Of a stretch of 42,651 bases of DNA, positions 26,000 through 34,263 are shown piece by piece. The position numbers and the translations under genes were made by a program. Under the pieces are notes generated by a model. That model was given only the letters and a program-made list of their open reading frames with translations. It was not told the DNA's origin and searched no databases. The first letter of the stretch is position 1; each line of letters opens with the position of its first letter. This DNA is from Parafrankia elaeagni. Lineage in GTDB: Bacteria; Actinomycetota; Actinomycetes; Frankiales; Frankiaceae. The stretch is from positions 1-42,651 of the forward strand of contig NZ_KB893748.1 of NCBI RefSeq assembly GCF_000374165.1, read 5' to 3'.

Positions 26000-28345
26000 G
26001 TGCCCGCACGTCTAGTGGTCCTTGCCTCGGGGGCGGGCACCACGCTGCAGGCGATCCTGGACGCGTGCGCGGACGAGGCGTTCGACGCGCGCGTGGTCGC
26101 GGTGGGTACGGACCGGGCGGGCACCCTCGCGCAGCGGCGTGCCGAGGCCGCCGGCGTGCCGGTGTTCACCGTGCGGCTGGAGGACTGTGCCGACCGGGCG
26201 GCGTTCAACGCGGCCACCGCCGAGCGGATCGCCGGCTTCGACCCGGATCTGCTGGTGCTCGCGGGCTACATGAAGATCCTCGGATCGCAGGTCATCGGTC
26301 GCTTCCCGACGGTGAACACCCATCCGTCCCTCCTCCCGGCCTTCCCGGGAGCGCACGCTGTGCGTGACGCGCTGGCCGCCGGAGTGCGGATCAGCGGGGT
26401 GACGGTGCACTGGGTGGACGAGGGCGTCGACACGGGGCCGGTGATCGAGCAGGCAGCTGTCCCGGTCGGCCCCGAGGACGACGAGGACAGTCTGCGGGCC
26501 CGGATCCAGGCCGTGGAGCGTGGCCTCTTCGTCGCAGCGATCGGCCGGTTCGTCCGCGGTGAGCTCTCATGGGAGGGCAGGCCGTCGGGAACCACCGCGT
26601 CGGGCGGTCCGGCCCCCGAGGTCGCAGCGGTGGAAGCTCATGCCAACGGAGGCATCGTGAACGGTTCAGGAGGGGTCATGTCGGGGGCGTCGACGACCGA
26701 GGTCGGGCAGGGCGGCACGGGCGGCGGAGCGGTTCCGGGTGGTGCGTCGCGGGTCGACGCCTCGGGTGAGCTGGTGGCCACCGGCCACCGCCGGCTGCGC
26801 CGCGCGCTGGTCAGCGTGTACGACAAGAGCGGGCTGGAGGAGCTTGCCGCGGCCTTCGTCGACGCCGGTGTCGAGGTGGTGTCCACCGGCTCGACGGCCG
26901 ACAGCCTGGCCCGCCTCGGCGTGGCCGTCACACCGGTCAGCACCGTCACCGGGTTCCCGGAGGTACTCGGCGGCCGAGTGAAGACGCTGCATCCCCGCGT
27001 GCACGCCGGCCTGCTGGCCGACCTGCGCAACGCCGAGCACGCCGCCGTCCTGGCGGAGCTCGACATCGAGCCCTTCGATCTTCTTGTGGTCAACCTGTAC
27101 CCGTTCCGGGAGACCGTCGCCTCCGGCGCGAGCGAGGACGAGGCGATCGAGCAGATCGACATCGGTGGGCCGGCCATGCTGAGGGCAGCCGCGAAGAACC
27201 ACGCCTCCGTGGCGGTGGTCGTCTCTCCGGGTGACTACGGCGACCTCGCCGCCGCCGTCCGCGGATCCGGCTACGACCTGCCCACCCGGCGCCGGCTCGC
27301 GGCCCGCGCCTTCGCGCACACGGCGTCCTACGACGCGGCGGTGGCATCCTGGTTCGCCAGTGCGCTGGCACCTGACGAGACGGCGCAGGAGACCGGCTGG
27401 CCGGATGTGCTCGCGGCACAGTGGCACCGGACCAGCGTGCTGCGCTACGGCGAGAACCCGCACCAGCGGGCCGCGCTGTACGTCGGTGAGGACGGCGGCG
27501 GCGGGCTCGCCTCCGCGCGGCAGCTGCACGGAAAGCCCATGTCGTACAACAACTACACCGACACGGACGCCGCCTGGCGCTCGGTGTTCGACTTCGCCGA
27601 CCCGGCTGTCGCGGTCATCAAGCACGCCAACCCCTGCGGCATCGCCGTCGCCGCGACCGCGGCCGAAGCGCACCGCAGGGCACACGCCTGCGACCCGGTG
27701 TCCGCCTTCGGCGGCGTCATCGCGGTGAACCGCCAGGTCAGCGTCGAGCTGGCCGAGCAGATCGCCGAGATCTTCACCGAGGTCGTCGTCGCGCCCGACT
27801 ACGAGCCCGGCGCCGTGGAGATCCTCTCCCGCAAACCGTCGATCCGGCTCCTCGTCTGCGCGCCCCCGCTCCACCCACGGGGCGTGGAGCTGCGGCAGAT
27901 CTCCGGTGGTCTGCTACTGCAGTCCCGCGACGCCCTCGACGCCGCGGGCGACGACCCGTCCGGGTGGACCCTGGAAGCAGGCTCTCCGGTGGACGAGGCC
28001 ACTCTCGCCGACCTCGGCTTCGCCTGGCGCGCGGTGCGCTCGGTCAAGTCGAACGCCATCCTGCTCGCCTCGGCCGGAGCGACTGTCGGCGTCGGGATGG
28101 GCCAGGTCAACCGGGTCGACGCCGCCCGCCTGGCCGTCTCCCGCGCCGGTGACCGGGCGAAGGGCGCGGTGGCGTCCAGCGACGCGTTCTTCCCGTTCCC
28201 GGACGGCTTCCAGGTGCTTGCCGACGCCGGCGTGCGCGCGGTCGTCGAACCCGGTGGCTCGGTGCGCGACGAAAGCGTCATCGCTGCCGCCCGCGAGGCC
28301 GGAGTAAGCCTGTACTTCACCGGGGTGCGCCACTTCGCGCACTGA
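26000..28345 (+). CDS. purN-purH: PurN-PurH in one frame: GAR formyltransferase joined to AICAR formyltransferase/IMP cyclohydrolase
   Basis: One 781-codon frame encodes two purine enzymes that are normally separate. Residues 1-190 are PurN (10-formyl-THF-dependent GAR transformylase), with Asn106, His108 and Asp144 in [12 protein letters not shown] and DEGVDTGP at the E. coli positions. Residues 191-264 are a Gly/Ala-rich linker. From [17 protein letters not shown] the chain is a full PurH: cyclohydrolase motifs GGRVKTLHP and [14 protein letters not shown], then the AICAR transformylase Lys-His in IKHANPCG and the C-terminal YFTGVRHF. The GTG at 26000 has GGAGG about 7 nt upstream. Two starts with good ribosome-binding sites lie inside the linker (GTG 26657, ATG 26678), so PurH may also be made alone. 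A sequencing error removing a purN stop cannot be excluded. Confidence 0.92.
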   Translation: MPARLVVLASGAGTTLQAILDACADEAFDARVVAVGTDRAGTLAQRRAEAAGVPVFTVRLEDCADRAAFNAATAERIAGFDPDLLVLAGYMKILGSQVIGRFPTVNTHPSLLPAFPGAHAVRDALAAGVRISGVTVHWVDEGVDTGPVIEQAAVPVGPEDDEDSLRARIQAVERGLFVAAIGRFVRGELSWEGRPSGTTASGGPAPEVAAVEAHANGGIVNGSGGVMSGASTTEVGQGGTGGGAVPGGASRVDASGELVATGHRRLRRALVSVYDKSGLEELAAAFVDAGVEVVSTGSTADSLARLGVAVTPVSTVTGFPEVLGGRVKTLHPRVHAGLLADLRNAEHAAVLAELDIEPFDLLVVNLYPFRETVASGASEDEAIEQIDIGGPAMLRAAAKNHASVAVVVSPGDYGDLAAAVRGSGYDLPTRRRLAARAFAHTASYDAAVASWFASALAPDETAQETGWPDVLAAQWHRTSVLRYGENPHQRAALYVGEDGGGGLASARQLHGKPMSYNNYTDTDAAWRSVFDFADPAVAVIKHANPCGIAVAATAAEAHRRAHACDPVSAFGGVIAVNRQVSVELAEQIAEIFTEVVVAPDYEPGAVEILSRKPSIRLLVCAPPLHPRGVELRQISGGLLLQSRDALDAAGDDPSGWTLEAGSPVDEATLADLGFAWRAVRSVKSNAILLASAGATVGVGMGQVNRVDAARLAVSRAGDRAKGAVASSDAFFPFPDGFQVLADAGVRAVVEPGGSVRDESVIAAAREAGVSLYFTGVRHFAH
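26648..26680 (+). promoter_or_regulatory. Internal ribosome-binding sites and starts for free PurH
   Basis: GGAGG (26648-26652) precedes GTG 26657 by 4 nt, and AGGAGG (26668-26673) precedes ATG 26678 by 4 nt. Both starts are in the PurH frame and fall in the linker after the PurN domain. The GTG also overlaps an out-of-frame TGA (26658-26660), reminiscent of the GTGA overlaps of coupled genes. Confidence 0.6.
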
Positions 28346-28401
28346 CACCGGTACACCGAGACACCGAGACACCGGTACACCGAAACGCCGGTACACGGTG
28401 A
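28346..28401. repeat. Seven-copy octamer tandem repeat (CACCGNNA) after purH
   Basis: The array begins at the base after the purH stop codon. Units are CACCGGTA, CACCGAGA, CACCGAGA, CACCGGTA, CACCGAAA, CGCCGGTA and CACGGTGA, the last two degenerate. A related array follows mdh. Confidence 0.88.
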
Positions 28402-28565
28402 TACCGGGGCGGGGGCGGGACGTCCGCAGCGCGCGGTTCGTACCCGTCCGGAACCTGCCCCGCCTGGACCGGCCGTCGCCCGTTACTGCGGGCTACGGCG
28501 GGACCGTGGGCGCGGGAGGGGGCAGGCCGGGGATAAACCGGGCCGTAGTGCGGCCGGGGCGGCGG

Positions 28566-28886
28566 TCAGGAGGTCGAACCGACCTCGGCGGCAGCCGTCC
28601 CGCGCCGGGGCACGGCCGGGCTGCCGTTCGAGGACGCGCTGGTCGGTGCCGCCGGCGTCGTTCCGCCCGGCAGATCCGCAGTGGGCACGTACCGCTGCGC
28701 CACCCAGTCGAGCGCCTCTCGCCAGCTCGCCCCGTAAAGGACGGAGATGCGGTCCGCGGTCTGGCGCGCGAGCGCCTGCACGAAGACCCGGTCATCACTG
28801 TCGAGATGGCGGGCGTCCCCGAAGGTTTCCCACGCCCGGAACATCAGTTCCTGAAGCTTCTTGCTGTGCGGCGATTCGTCTGCCAC
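28566..28886 (-). CDS. Small hypothetical protein (106 residues)
   Basis: A compact, charged helical protein with no membrane segment or cofactor motif. Its first 67 residues look well ordered (SKKLQELMFRAWETFGDARH, then DRVFVQALARQTADRISVLYG and WREALDWVAQRYVP) and are followed by a low-complexity Ser/Thr/Ala tail. The GTG at 28886 has AGGGAG 6 nt upstream, a clear ribosome-binding site that decides the start; the frame extends upstream to 29174 without coding character. I do not recognise the family. It interrupts the purH to DUF3017 interval, on the opposite strand, where relatives such as Streptomyces have folD. Confidence 0.7.
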   Translation of the reverse strand: MADESPHSKKLQELMFRAWETFGDARHLDSDDRVFVQALARQTADRISVLYGASWREALDWVAQRYVPTADLPGGTTPAAPTSASSNGSPAVPRRGTAAAEVGSTS

Positions 28887-29464
28887 GTCGAACTCCCTAC
28901 CATTTGGGGACCGCGGCGGCAGTCTCCCCCAGCCGCGCACGACGTGTGCACTCGGGGGGGCTATGTCGTTGGTGGTGGGATGGCCCGGGATGGCCGCCCA
29001 TAGTGCATGATGTGTGCTTCGGTAGGGCCTCGAATTCCCTGTGGGTGCTGAGGAGTGCCGTTGGCCAGCGGGTTCCGCGGCTCGAGGGCGAATCGGAGCG
29101 GCAGGCGCGACGAGTGTTCGTGTTGTGATGACGTTGGCGTCCGCAGACCCGGAGATACTCGGACGGGGTACCACGCTGGAGCCATCGCGGCACTGGTCGG
29201 TTCCGGTGATCCCGGGCCGGTTGCCCGGGAGGAACCGGCTGTTCGTCGGCTGCTCCCGGGGCTGATGGCCCGCCTTTCCGGCGCCGACCCGGGCTGGCTG
29301 TCACGGGGCGGCGCGCCGTCGGTCGGCGGAGTCGGTGGGGCGGGTGGCTGCCTGTCCGCGGCGGGTGGACGGCGCCTACTGTGTGGGCTCGGAGTGGCCG
29401 TTCCCCGCGACCCGCACCCGGCAGCGCGGCGCGGCGGGGGAACGGGCCGAGGAGGCGGGAGCAG
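28887..29464. other. Divergent intergenic region before the DUF3017 gene
   Basis: No convincing gene in 578 bp. TACTGT at about 29377-29382 fits the TANNNT -10 pattern and could serve the downstream gene with an ~80-nt leader. Frames reading across the region have repetitive Arg/Gly composition. Confidence 0.45.
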
Positions 29465-30334
29465 GTGAGCGGCAGCGCGCCAGACGGGTGGAACGGACCG
29501 CCCGGGTGGGGCGACGAGGGAGCGGGGCGGGGCTCCGGGGCCTGGGGGCCACCGGTGGCACGGAACCACCAGGGCGCCGACGGTGGGCAGGACCTGCCGC
29601 GCCGCCGTTCCCGGGCACCGGGCGAGCGCCCGGGCGGCCGGCCGCCACCCGAAGCGCGGTCGCCGGGCACAGTATCGCCGGGCACAGCATCGCCGGGCAC
29701 AGCATCACCGGGTGCGGCGCCGCCGGCTGGGCGGGTCCCGCCGGGGTGGCGTCCGGATCACCGCGAGGAGGCCCGACCGCCGGACAGGTGGGCTCGGGAC
29801 ACCCGGGCGCCGCAGGTGCGGGCCCCGGATGCGGGTGGGCCGGGCCCGTGGGCTCCGAACGGGCGGTCGGCCCACAGACGGCCACCGGGCGCCGCGTCAC
29901 CGGAGACCGCCGCCCCGCCGACGGTGCGAGGGCCGGGCGGGCGTGGGAGTCATCCGCAGCACCCCGCCGTAGGCCAAGGTCAGGCGGCCGAGCAGCCTCG
30001 TCGGACGGGTCAGACGGGTCAGGCCGGGTCCGGGTCGGAGGGTGCGGGTGGGCCGGGGGCGATGCCCGGCGGGCGGTTCGGCCGGGTGCTCTTCGCGGGG
30101 GTGTTGGCCGGCGTCGGGCTGGGCTTCTTCTTCGTCTCCCAGGATCACTGGCGGCGAGGCATCCTCACCGTGGGTGGCGTGATGTTGGTGGGGGCCGTGC
30201 TGCGTCTGTGTCTTCCCACCCCGAAAGTCGGCATGCTGGCCGTCCGTGGCCGGCTGTTCGACACTGTCACCCTCGTCGTGCTGGGTACGGCTGTGATCGT
30301 CCTCACCCTGGCGGTTCCCCACGTCGGCGGGTGA
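29465..30334 (+). CDS. DUF3017 membrane protein with long disordered N-terminus
   Basis: A 289-residue protein. The first ~200 residues are Pro/Gly/Arg-rich and disordered, with a short SPGT(A/V) repeat (about 70-90). The C-terminal ~85 residues are the DUF3017 domain with three hydrophobic segments (VLFAGVLAGVGLGFFFV, GILTVGGVMLVGAVLRL and TVTLVVLGTAVIVLTLAVP) and the conserved RLCLPTPKVGMLAVRGR between the second and third. DUF3017 proteins sit beside mdh across actinobacteria, as here; their function is unknown. The GTG at 29465 is chosen for the purine-rich GGAGGCGGGAG upstream. The disordered part is much longer than in most family members. Confidence 0.8.
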   Translation: MSGSAPDGWNGPPGWGDEGAGRGSGAWGPPVARNHQGADGGQDLPRRRSRAPGERPGGRPPPEARSPGTVSPGTASPGTASPGAAPPAGRVPPGWRPDHREEARPPDRWARDTRAPQVRAPDAGGPGPWAPNGRSAHRRPPGAASPETAAPPTVRGPGGRGSHPQHPAVGQGQAAEQPRRTGQTGQAGSGSEGAGGPGAMPGGRFGRVLFAGVLAGVGLGFFFVSQDHWRRGILTVGGVMLVGAVLRLCLPTPKVGMLAVRGRLFDTVTLVVLGTAVIVLTLAVPHVGG

Positions 30335-30747
30335 CCGGGTCCGGAGGCGGAAACCGGCTGCTGGGGTCGAGGTCCGGCCCGTTACCGGCTGTGTCGGCCG
30401 TCGGCGGGCGTCCGGGGGCCGGGCCCGGGCGACGTGGCGCGCGTCGCCGTCCCCTGCCGTCTGTCCGACTCGCGCGATAGCCTCGGCAGGTCATCGGACA
30501 ACCGTGCCCAGATGAGCGGGGCGAACCGCGCCTATGGCGAACCGTCACGTAGCCCTGATACCCGGCGGCGGCACCCGGCCCGCATCGACCGGCCTCCCCC
30601 TCGGGGATGGCGAGGCCGCCGCCGATCCGATCGGACGAGGGCACGTCGGTCACCTGCGACCTTTTCGTCGGCGCGTACCGACCCCGCCGTGGGCACCGCC
30701 GAGATCGCCTTGGCGATCATCGCGATACTGGGGAGCTGATCAGTCCA
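30335..30747. other. Intergenic region upstream of mdh
   Basis: No gene is supported in these 413 bp. The main structure is the inverted repeat at 30703-30718, 29 bp before the mdh start. A -10-like ATACT lies at 30725-30729; a -35 is not clear. Confidence 0.45.
30703..30718. promoter_or_regulatory. Perfect inverted repeat just upstream of mdh, candidate operator
   Basis: GATCGCC-TT-GGCGATC is a perfect 7-bp dyad with a 2-bp centre, 29 bp before the mdh ATG. Its size and place next to a possible -10 suit a repressor site; an mRNA hairpin with a 2-nt loop is less likely. Confidence 0.4.
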
Positions 30748-31680
30748 ATGCCGGGAAAAGTCACTGTCGTAGGGGCCGGTTTCTACGGTTCGACGACCGC
30801 GCAGCGACTGGCTGAGTACAACATCTTCGACACGGTCGTGCTGACGGACATCGTCGAGGGCAAGCCGCAGGGCCAGGCGCTCGACCTGAACCAGTCCCGG
30901 TCGATCGAGGGCTTCGAGACGAAGGTCGTCGGGACCAACGACTACGCCGACACCGCCGGTTCCGATGTCGTCGTCATCACGGCCGGCCTGCCCCGCAAGC
31001 CCGGGATGAGCCGCATGGACCTCATCGAGGTCAATGCCAAGATCGTTCGTCAGGTGTCGGAGAACATCGCGAAGACGTCGCCGGACGCGGTCGTCGTCGT
31101 GGTCTCCAACCCGCTCGACGAGATGACCGCGCTCGCCGCCAACGTCCTGGGCTTCCCGCGGTCGCGAGTGATCGGCCAGGCGGGCATGCTCGACACCGCC
31201 CGCTTCACCAACTTCGTGGCGGAGACGCTGAGCGTCCCGGTCGCGTCGGTGCGGACGCTGACGCTGGGGTCGCACGGCGACACGATGGTCCCCGTGCCCT
31301 CGCAGTGCACCGTCGACGGCAAGCCGCTGAGCGACCTGCTGCCGGCCGCGAAGATCGACGAGCTCGTGGACCGCACCCGCAACGGTGGCGCGGAGGTCGT
31401 CGCGCTGCTCAAGACCGGGTCGGCCTACTACGCCCCGTCCGCGGCCGCGGCGCGCATGGTCAAGGCCATCGCCGAGGACTCCGGCGTGCTGATGCCGGTC
31501 TGTGCCTGGGTGCAGGGTGAGTTCGGCATCTCGGACGTCTACCTCGGCGTGCCGGCGCAGATCGGTGCCGGTGGGGTGAAGAAGGTCGTCGAGATCGACC
31601 TGACCGACAGCGAGCTGGCCGCGCTGAAGACCGCGGCGGAGGCCGTGCGCGCCAAGCAGGCGGACGTCGCCAGCCTGTAG
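30748..31680 (+). CDS. mdh: Malate dehydrogenase (LDH-like, NAD-dependent)
   Basis: A 310-residue enzyme oxidising malate to oxaloacetate in the TCA cycle. It has the dinucleotide motif VVGAGFYG at 7-14, Asp34 in LTDIVEG specifying NAD, the substrate-loop arginines in PRKPGMSR (Arg83, Arg89) that mark malate rather than lactate specificity, Arg152 in LDTARF and the catalytic His176 in GSHGDTM. This is the LDH-like MDH type, shorter than the 330-residue cytosolic form. The ATG at 30748 starts the conserved MPGKVTVVGAG; GGGGAG lies rather far (12 nt) upstream. An inverted repeat just upstream suggests regulation. The preceding DUF3017 gene is a conserved neighbour. Confidence 0.96.
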   Translation: MPGKVTVVGAGFYGSTTAQRLAEYNIFDTVVLTDIVEGKPQGQALDLNQSRSIEGFETKVVGTNDYADTAGSDVVVITAGLPRKPGMSRMDLIEVNAKIVRQVSENIAKTSPDAVVVVVSNPLDEMTALAANVLGFPRSRVIGQAGMLDTARFTNFVAETLSVPVASVRTLTLGSHGDTMVPVPSQCTVDGKPLSDLLPAAKIDELVDRTRNGGAEVVALLKTGSAYYAPSAAAARMVKAIAEDSGVLMPVCAWVQGEFGISDVYLGVPAQIGAGGVKKVVEIDLTDSELAALKTAAEAVRAKQADVASL

Positions 31681-31695
31681 GCACGACCCCCGAAC

Positions 31696-31741
31696 CACCG
31701 AAACCGCAGCACCGCAGCACCGCAGCACCGAAACACCGCAC
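31696..31741. repeat. Octamer tandem repeat (CACCGNNN) after mdh
   Basis: Starting 16 bp after the mdh stop: a broken unit (31696-31701), then AACCGCAG, CACCGCAG, CACCGCAG, CACCGAAA and CACCGCAC (31702-31741). It shares the unit CACCGAAA and the 8-bp period with the array after purH. Confidence 0.85.
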
Positions 31742-31835
31742 GATCACGTACGACCGCGTCGGCCCACAGCCCGCACCGCCCGCGTCTCGGGGCCTGTGGG
31801 CCGACGTCCGGGCGCAGGCAGCAGGCAGCAGGAGG

Positions 31836-33077
31836 TCAGTGCCGGCCGCGCAGGCCGCGTGCGGCGCGGCGGGCGGCGAGCCGTGCCAGCGACCCGGCGG
31901 GGATCGTCCCCTTGCCCAGCCCCAGCTCGACGAGGCTGTCGTAGAGCTCGGTCCGCCGGCTGGCCGAGCGCACCGCCGCGTCCATCAGTGGGCGGTGGCG
32001 GCCGGCGAGGTCGGCGAGCAGCGTGGTGTGTCTCAGATGCCGGCCGAGTTCCCGGCCCAGGGCGCGCCGGTAGGCCTGTCCCGCAGCCGGCCCGGGCGCG
32101 GTGACCGCCGCCTGGCCGGCGAGCGAGCCGGACAGCAGCGCGTAGTAGATCCCCTCACCGGTCAGCGGGTTGATGAGGGACGCGGCGTCGCCGGCGAGCA
32201 GCACCGGTCCGTCCGGCAGCCGGGGGCGGTGGGTGGACAGCGGCAGGTGATGCGCCCGCAGCGTGCCCTCGTAGGCCGGGGTGTCCGGGAGCATGCGGGC
32301 GAGCGTCCCGTGCAGGACGGCCTTCGGCGTGCCGTCGCTGTCGCGCAGCCGCGAGCGGAGCATGCCGTAGCCGATGTTGGCCCGGCCGTCACCGATCGGG
32401 AACGACCAGGCGTACGCCGGCCAGCCCTCGTCCGTCATGTCGATGAGCTGCTCGGGTGGCCGGTCGTCCTTGGGCGCGTCGGCGTAGGCGCGTACGGCGA
32501 TGGCGAGCCCTTCTGGCGGGTTCGGCGCGATGCCGAGCGCCCGGCGCACGGCCGAGTGCGCGCCGTCGGCGCCGATCACGACGCGGGCACGCAGCGCGCC
32601 GCCGTCGACGGCGACGACCGGCTCCGCACCGTCACCGGTGACGATCTCCAGCGCCCGGACCCGCCGGCGGGCGAAGGCGGCGCCGCGGGCCCTGGCGGCG
32701 GCCATCAGCCGCGCGTCGAAGACCTCCCGGGGGATCACATGGGTGGCCCGTTCGGAGGGGGTCGCGACCTCGGCGCCGCCGGGGGTGCGCAGCCGCATCC
32801 GGTCCACCGGACGGTAGCCGCGGGTCACGTCGGTGACTCCGAGCGCGCGCAGGACGTCCACTCCGTGCGGGGCGATGCCGTCGCCGCAGGTCTTGTCGCG
32901 GGGAAACTCCGCGGCGTCGACGATCAGAACCCGGGCCTCGGGACGCAGCTGCAGCGCCCGCAGCGCGGCAGCACTGCCGGCAGGGCCACCGCCCACGACA
33001 AGCAGGTCCAGAGGGGGCTCGCCGCCCCCCGCTCCGGGCCTGGCGTGCGGGTGCGGGCTGGATACTGGGTCGGGCAC
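31836..33077 (-). CDS. Geranylgeranyl reductase family FAD-dependent oxidoreductase
   Basis: A 413-residue flavoprotein. It has the FAD-binding LLVVGGGPAGSAAAL near the N-terminus, the family-specific PRDKTCGDGIAPHG, the second dinucleotide contact VVIGADGAHSAVRRALG, and GDAASLINPLTGEGIYYALLSG with the flavin-binding GD. Members reduce isoprenoid double bonds (geranylgeranyl chains, menaquinone side chains or polyprenyl phosphates); which one applies here is not visible. The GTG at 33077 gives the shortest N-terminus keeping the FAD motif and avoids overlap with the divergent serine hydrolase; its ribosome-binding site is weak. A longer in-frame extension to 33341 would lie antisense to that gene. 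Confidence 0.88.
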   Translation of the reverse strand: MPDPVSSPHPHARPGAGGGEPPLDLLVVGGGPAGSAAALRALQLRPEARVLIVDAAEFPRDKTCGDGIAPHGVDVLRALGVTDVTRGYRPVDRMRLRTPGGAEVATPSERATHVIPREVFDARLMAAARARGAAFARRRVRALEIVTGDGAEPVVAVDGGALRARVVIGADGAHSAVRRALGIAPNPPEGLAIAVRAYADAPKDDRPPEQLIDMTDEGWPAYAWSFPIGDGRANIGYGMLRSRLRDSDGTPKAVLHGTLARMLPDTPAYEGTLRAHHLPLSTHRPRLPDGPVLLAGDAASLINPLTGEGIYYALLSGSLAGQAAVTAPGPAAGQAYRRALGRELGRHLRHTTLLADLAGRHRPLMDAAVRSASRRTELYDSLVELGLGKGTIPAGSLARLAARRAARGLRGRH

Positions 33078-33188
33078 GTCCGCAAGTGTCGCAGCCCGGC
33101 AGGAGACGCCGACCGGGCACCGGTTTCGTGCGGTACCCGGCCAGAACCGGCTCGGGTGCCGGAGCCGGCCCGGAGCCGGGCCAGTTCG

Positions 33189-33194
33189 TAGAGT
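33189..33194 (+). promoter_or_regulatory. Candidate -10 box for a leaderless transcript
   Basis: TAGAGT fits TANNNT and lies exactly 7 nt before the ATG at 33202, so transcription should start at the initiation codon. No Shine-Dalgarno sequence is present before that ATG. Confidence 0.5.
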
Positions 33195-33201
33195 GCCGGG
33201 C

Positions 33202-34044
33202 ATGGACGCGCTCCGGCAGTTGGACCACTGGCCCGTCGGAACAGCCGCGGCCGTCGTGCTGCGGCACGGCGACGAGGGGGTCAGCCAGGTCGGCATCAGC
33301 GGCGATCCGGAGGTGCCGTTCCGGCTCGCCTCGGTCTCCAAGACGATGAGCGCCTATGCGCTGCTCGTCGCGGTGGAGGAGGGAGCCCTCGCCCTCGACG
33401 ACCCGGCCGGGCCGGAGGGGTCGACTGTCGCGCACCTGCTGGCGCACGCGTCGGGCCTGGCGTTCGCCAGCAGCCGGGTGCTGGCCCGACCGGGCACCCG
33501 CCGGATCTACTCCAACGCCGGTTTCGACGAGCTCGGACGTCACCTCGAGCAGGTCACCGACATTCCGTTCGCGACCTACCTCGCCGAGGCCGTCTTCGTC
33601 CCGCTCGGCATGAAGGCGGCGGCCCTGACCGGCTCGCCGGCCTTCGGGGTGCTGGCGACGCTGGCGGACGTGACCGCGTTCGCGGCCGAACTGCTCGCGC
33701 CGACCCTGGTGTCGGCGGCGACGTTCGAACGGGCGACGTCGGTCGCCTTCCCGGGCCTGCACGGCATCCTGCCCGGCTTCGGAGCGCAGAACCCGAACGA
33801 CTGGGGTCTCGGGTTCGAGATCCGCGGGCACAAGAGCCCGCACTGGACGGCTCCGGCCAACAGCCCGCGGACCTTCGGCCACTTCGGCCGGTCGGGGACC
33901 TTCCTGTGGGTCGACCCGGAGGCATCCGTGGCCTGCGTCGCGCTGACCGACCGGGACTTCGGCGAATGGGCCGCCGCGGCGTGGCCGGAGCTGTCCGCGG
34001 GGGTCCTCGCCGAGCTCGGCGTGGGTGCGGATTCCGGGGCCTGA
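33202..34044 (+). CDS. Serine hydrolase, class C beta-lactamase/penicillin-binding-like
   Basis: A 280-residue beta-lactamase-fold hydrolase. The catalytic Ser-x-x-Lys is SVSK (about 45-48), the Tyr-x-Asn is YSN in RIYSNAGFDELG, and the third motif is probably HFGRSGT (H-x-G type). The region HLLAHASGL is typical of the family. There is no signal peptide, so a cytoplasmic esterase or peptidase role is more likely than antibiotic resistance. At 280 residues it is shorter than most class C-like proteins (about 350-400), lacking some of the middle. The ATG at 33202 is supported by the -10 box 7 nt upstream. It is divergent from the reductase gene. Confidence 0.85.
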   Translation: MDALRQLDHWPVGTAAAVVLRHGDEGVSQVGISGDPEVPFRLASVSKTMSAYALLVAVEEGALALDDPAGPEGSTVAHLLAHASGLAFASSRVLARPGTRRIYSNAGFDELGRHLEQVTDIPFATYLAEAVFVPLGMKAAALTGSPAFGVLATLADVTAFAAELLAPTLVSAATFERATSVAFPGLHGILPGFGAQNPNDWGLGFEIRGHKSPHWTAPANSPRTFGHFGRSGTFLWVDPEASVACVALTDRDFGEWAAAAWPELSAGVLAELGVGADSGA

Positions 34045-34263
34045 TCTACCCGCCCGGTCTGGCCGATCTGTCATCCCGTGGACACGGTCGGCAAGGCTGA
34101 CCTGGTGCGATTCGTCCACGTCCGACAGCGGAGCGAGGTCATCTCTGGTCCCGAGGAGACAGCGTGGTCTCGTGGGCCATGATGGCGCCATGGTAGGTCG
34201 GCAGAGCTTGTCCCGTGCCACCTGGTCAGCCGCCGCACGGGCGGCCGGGAACGGCGCCAGGTG

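Noticed and set aside
34045-34263. Short open frame between the serine hydrolase and RNA-ligase genes
   Set aside because: No domain, no ribosome-binding site, and Arg/Ser-rich composition. The ATGGCGCCAT palindrome at 34182-34191 is too short to interpret.
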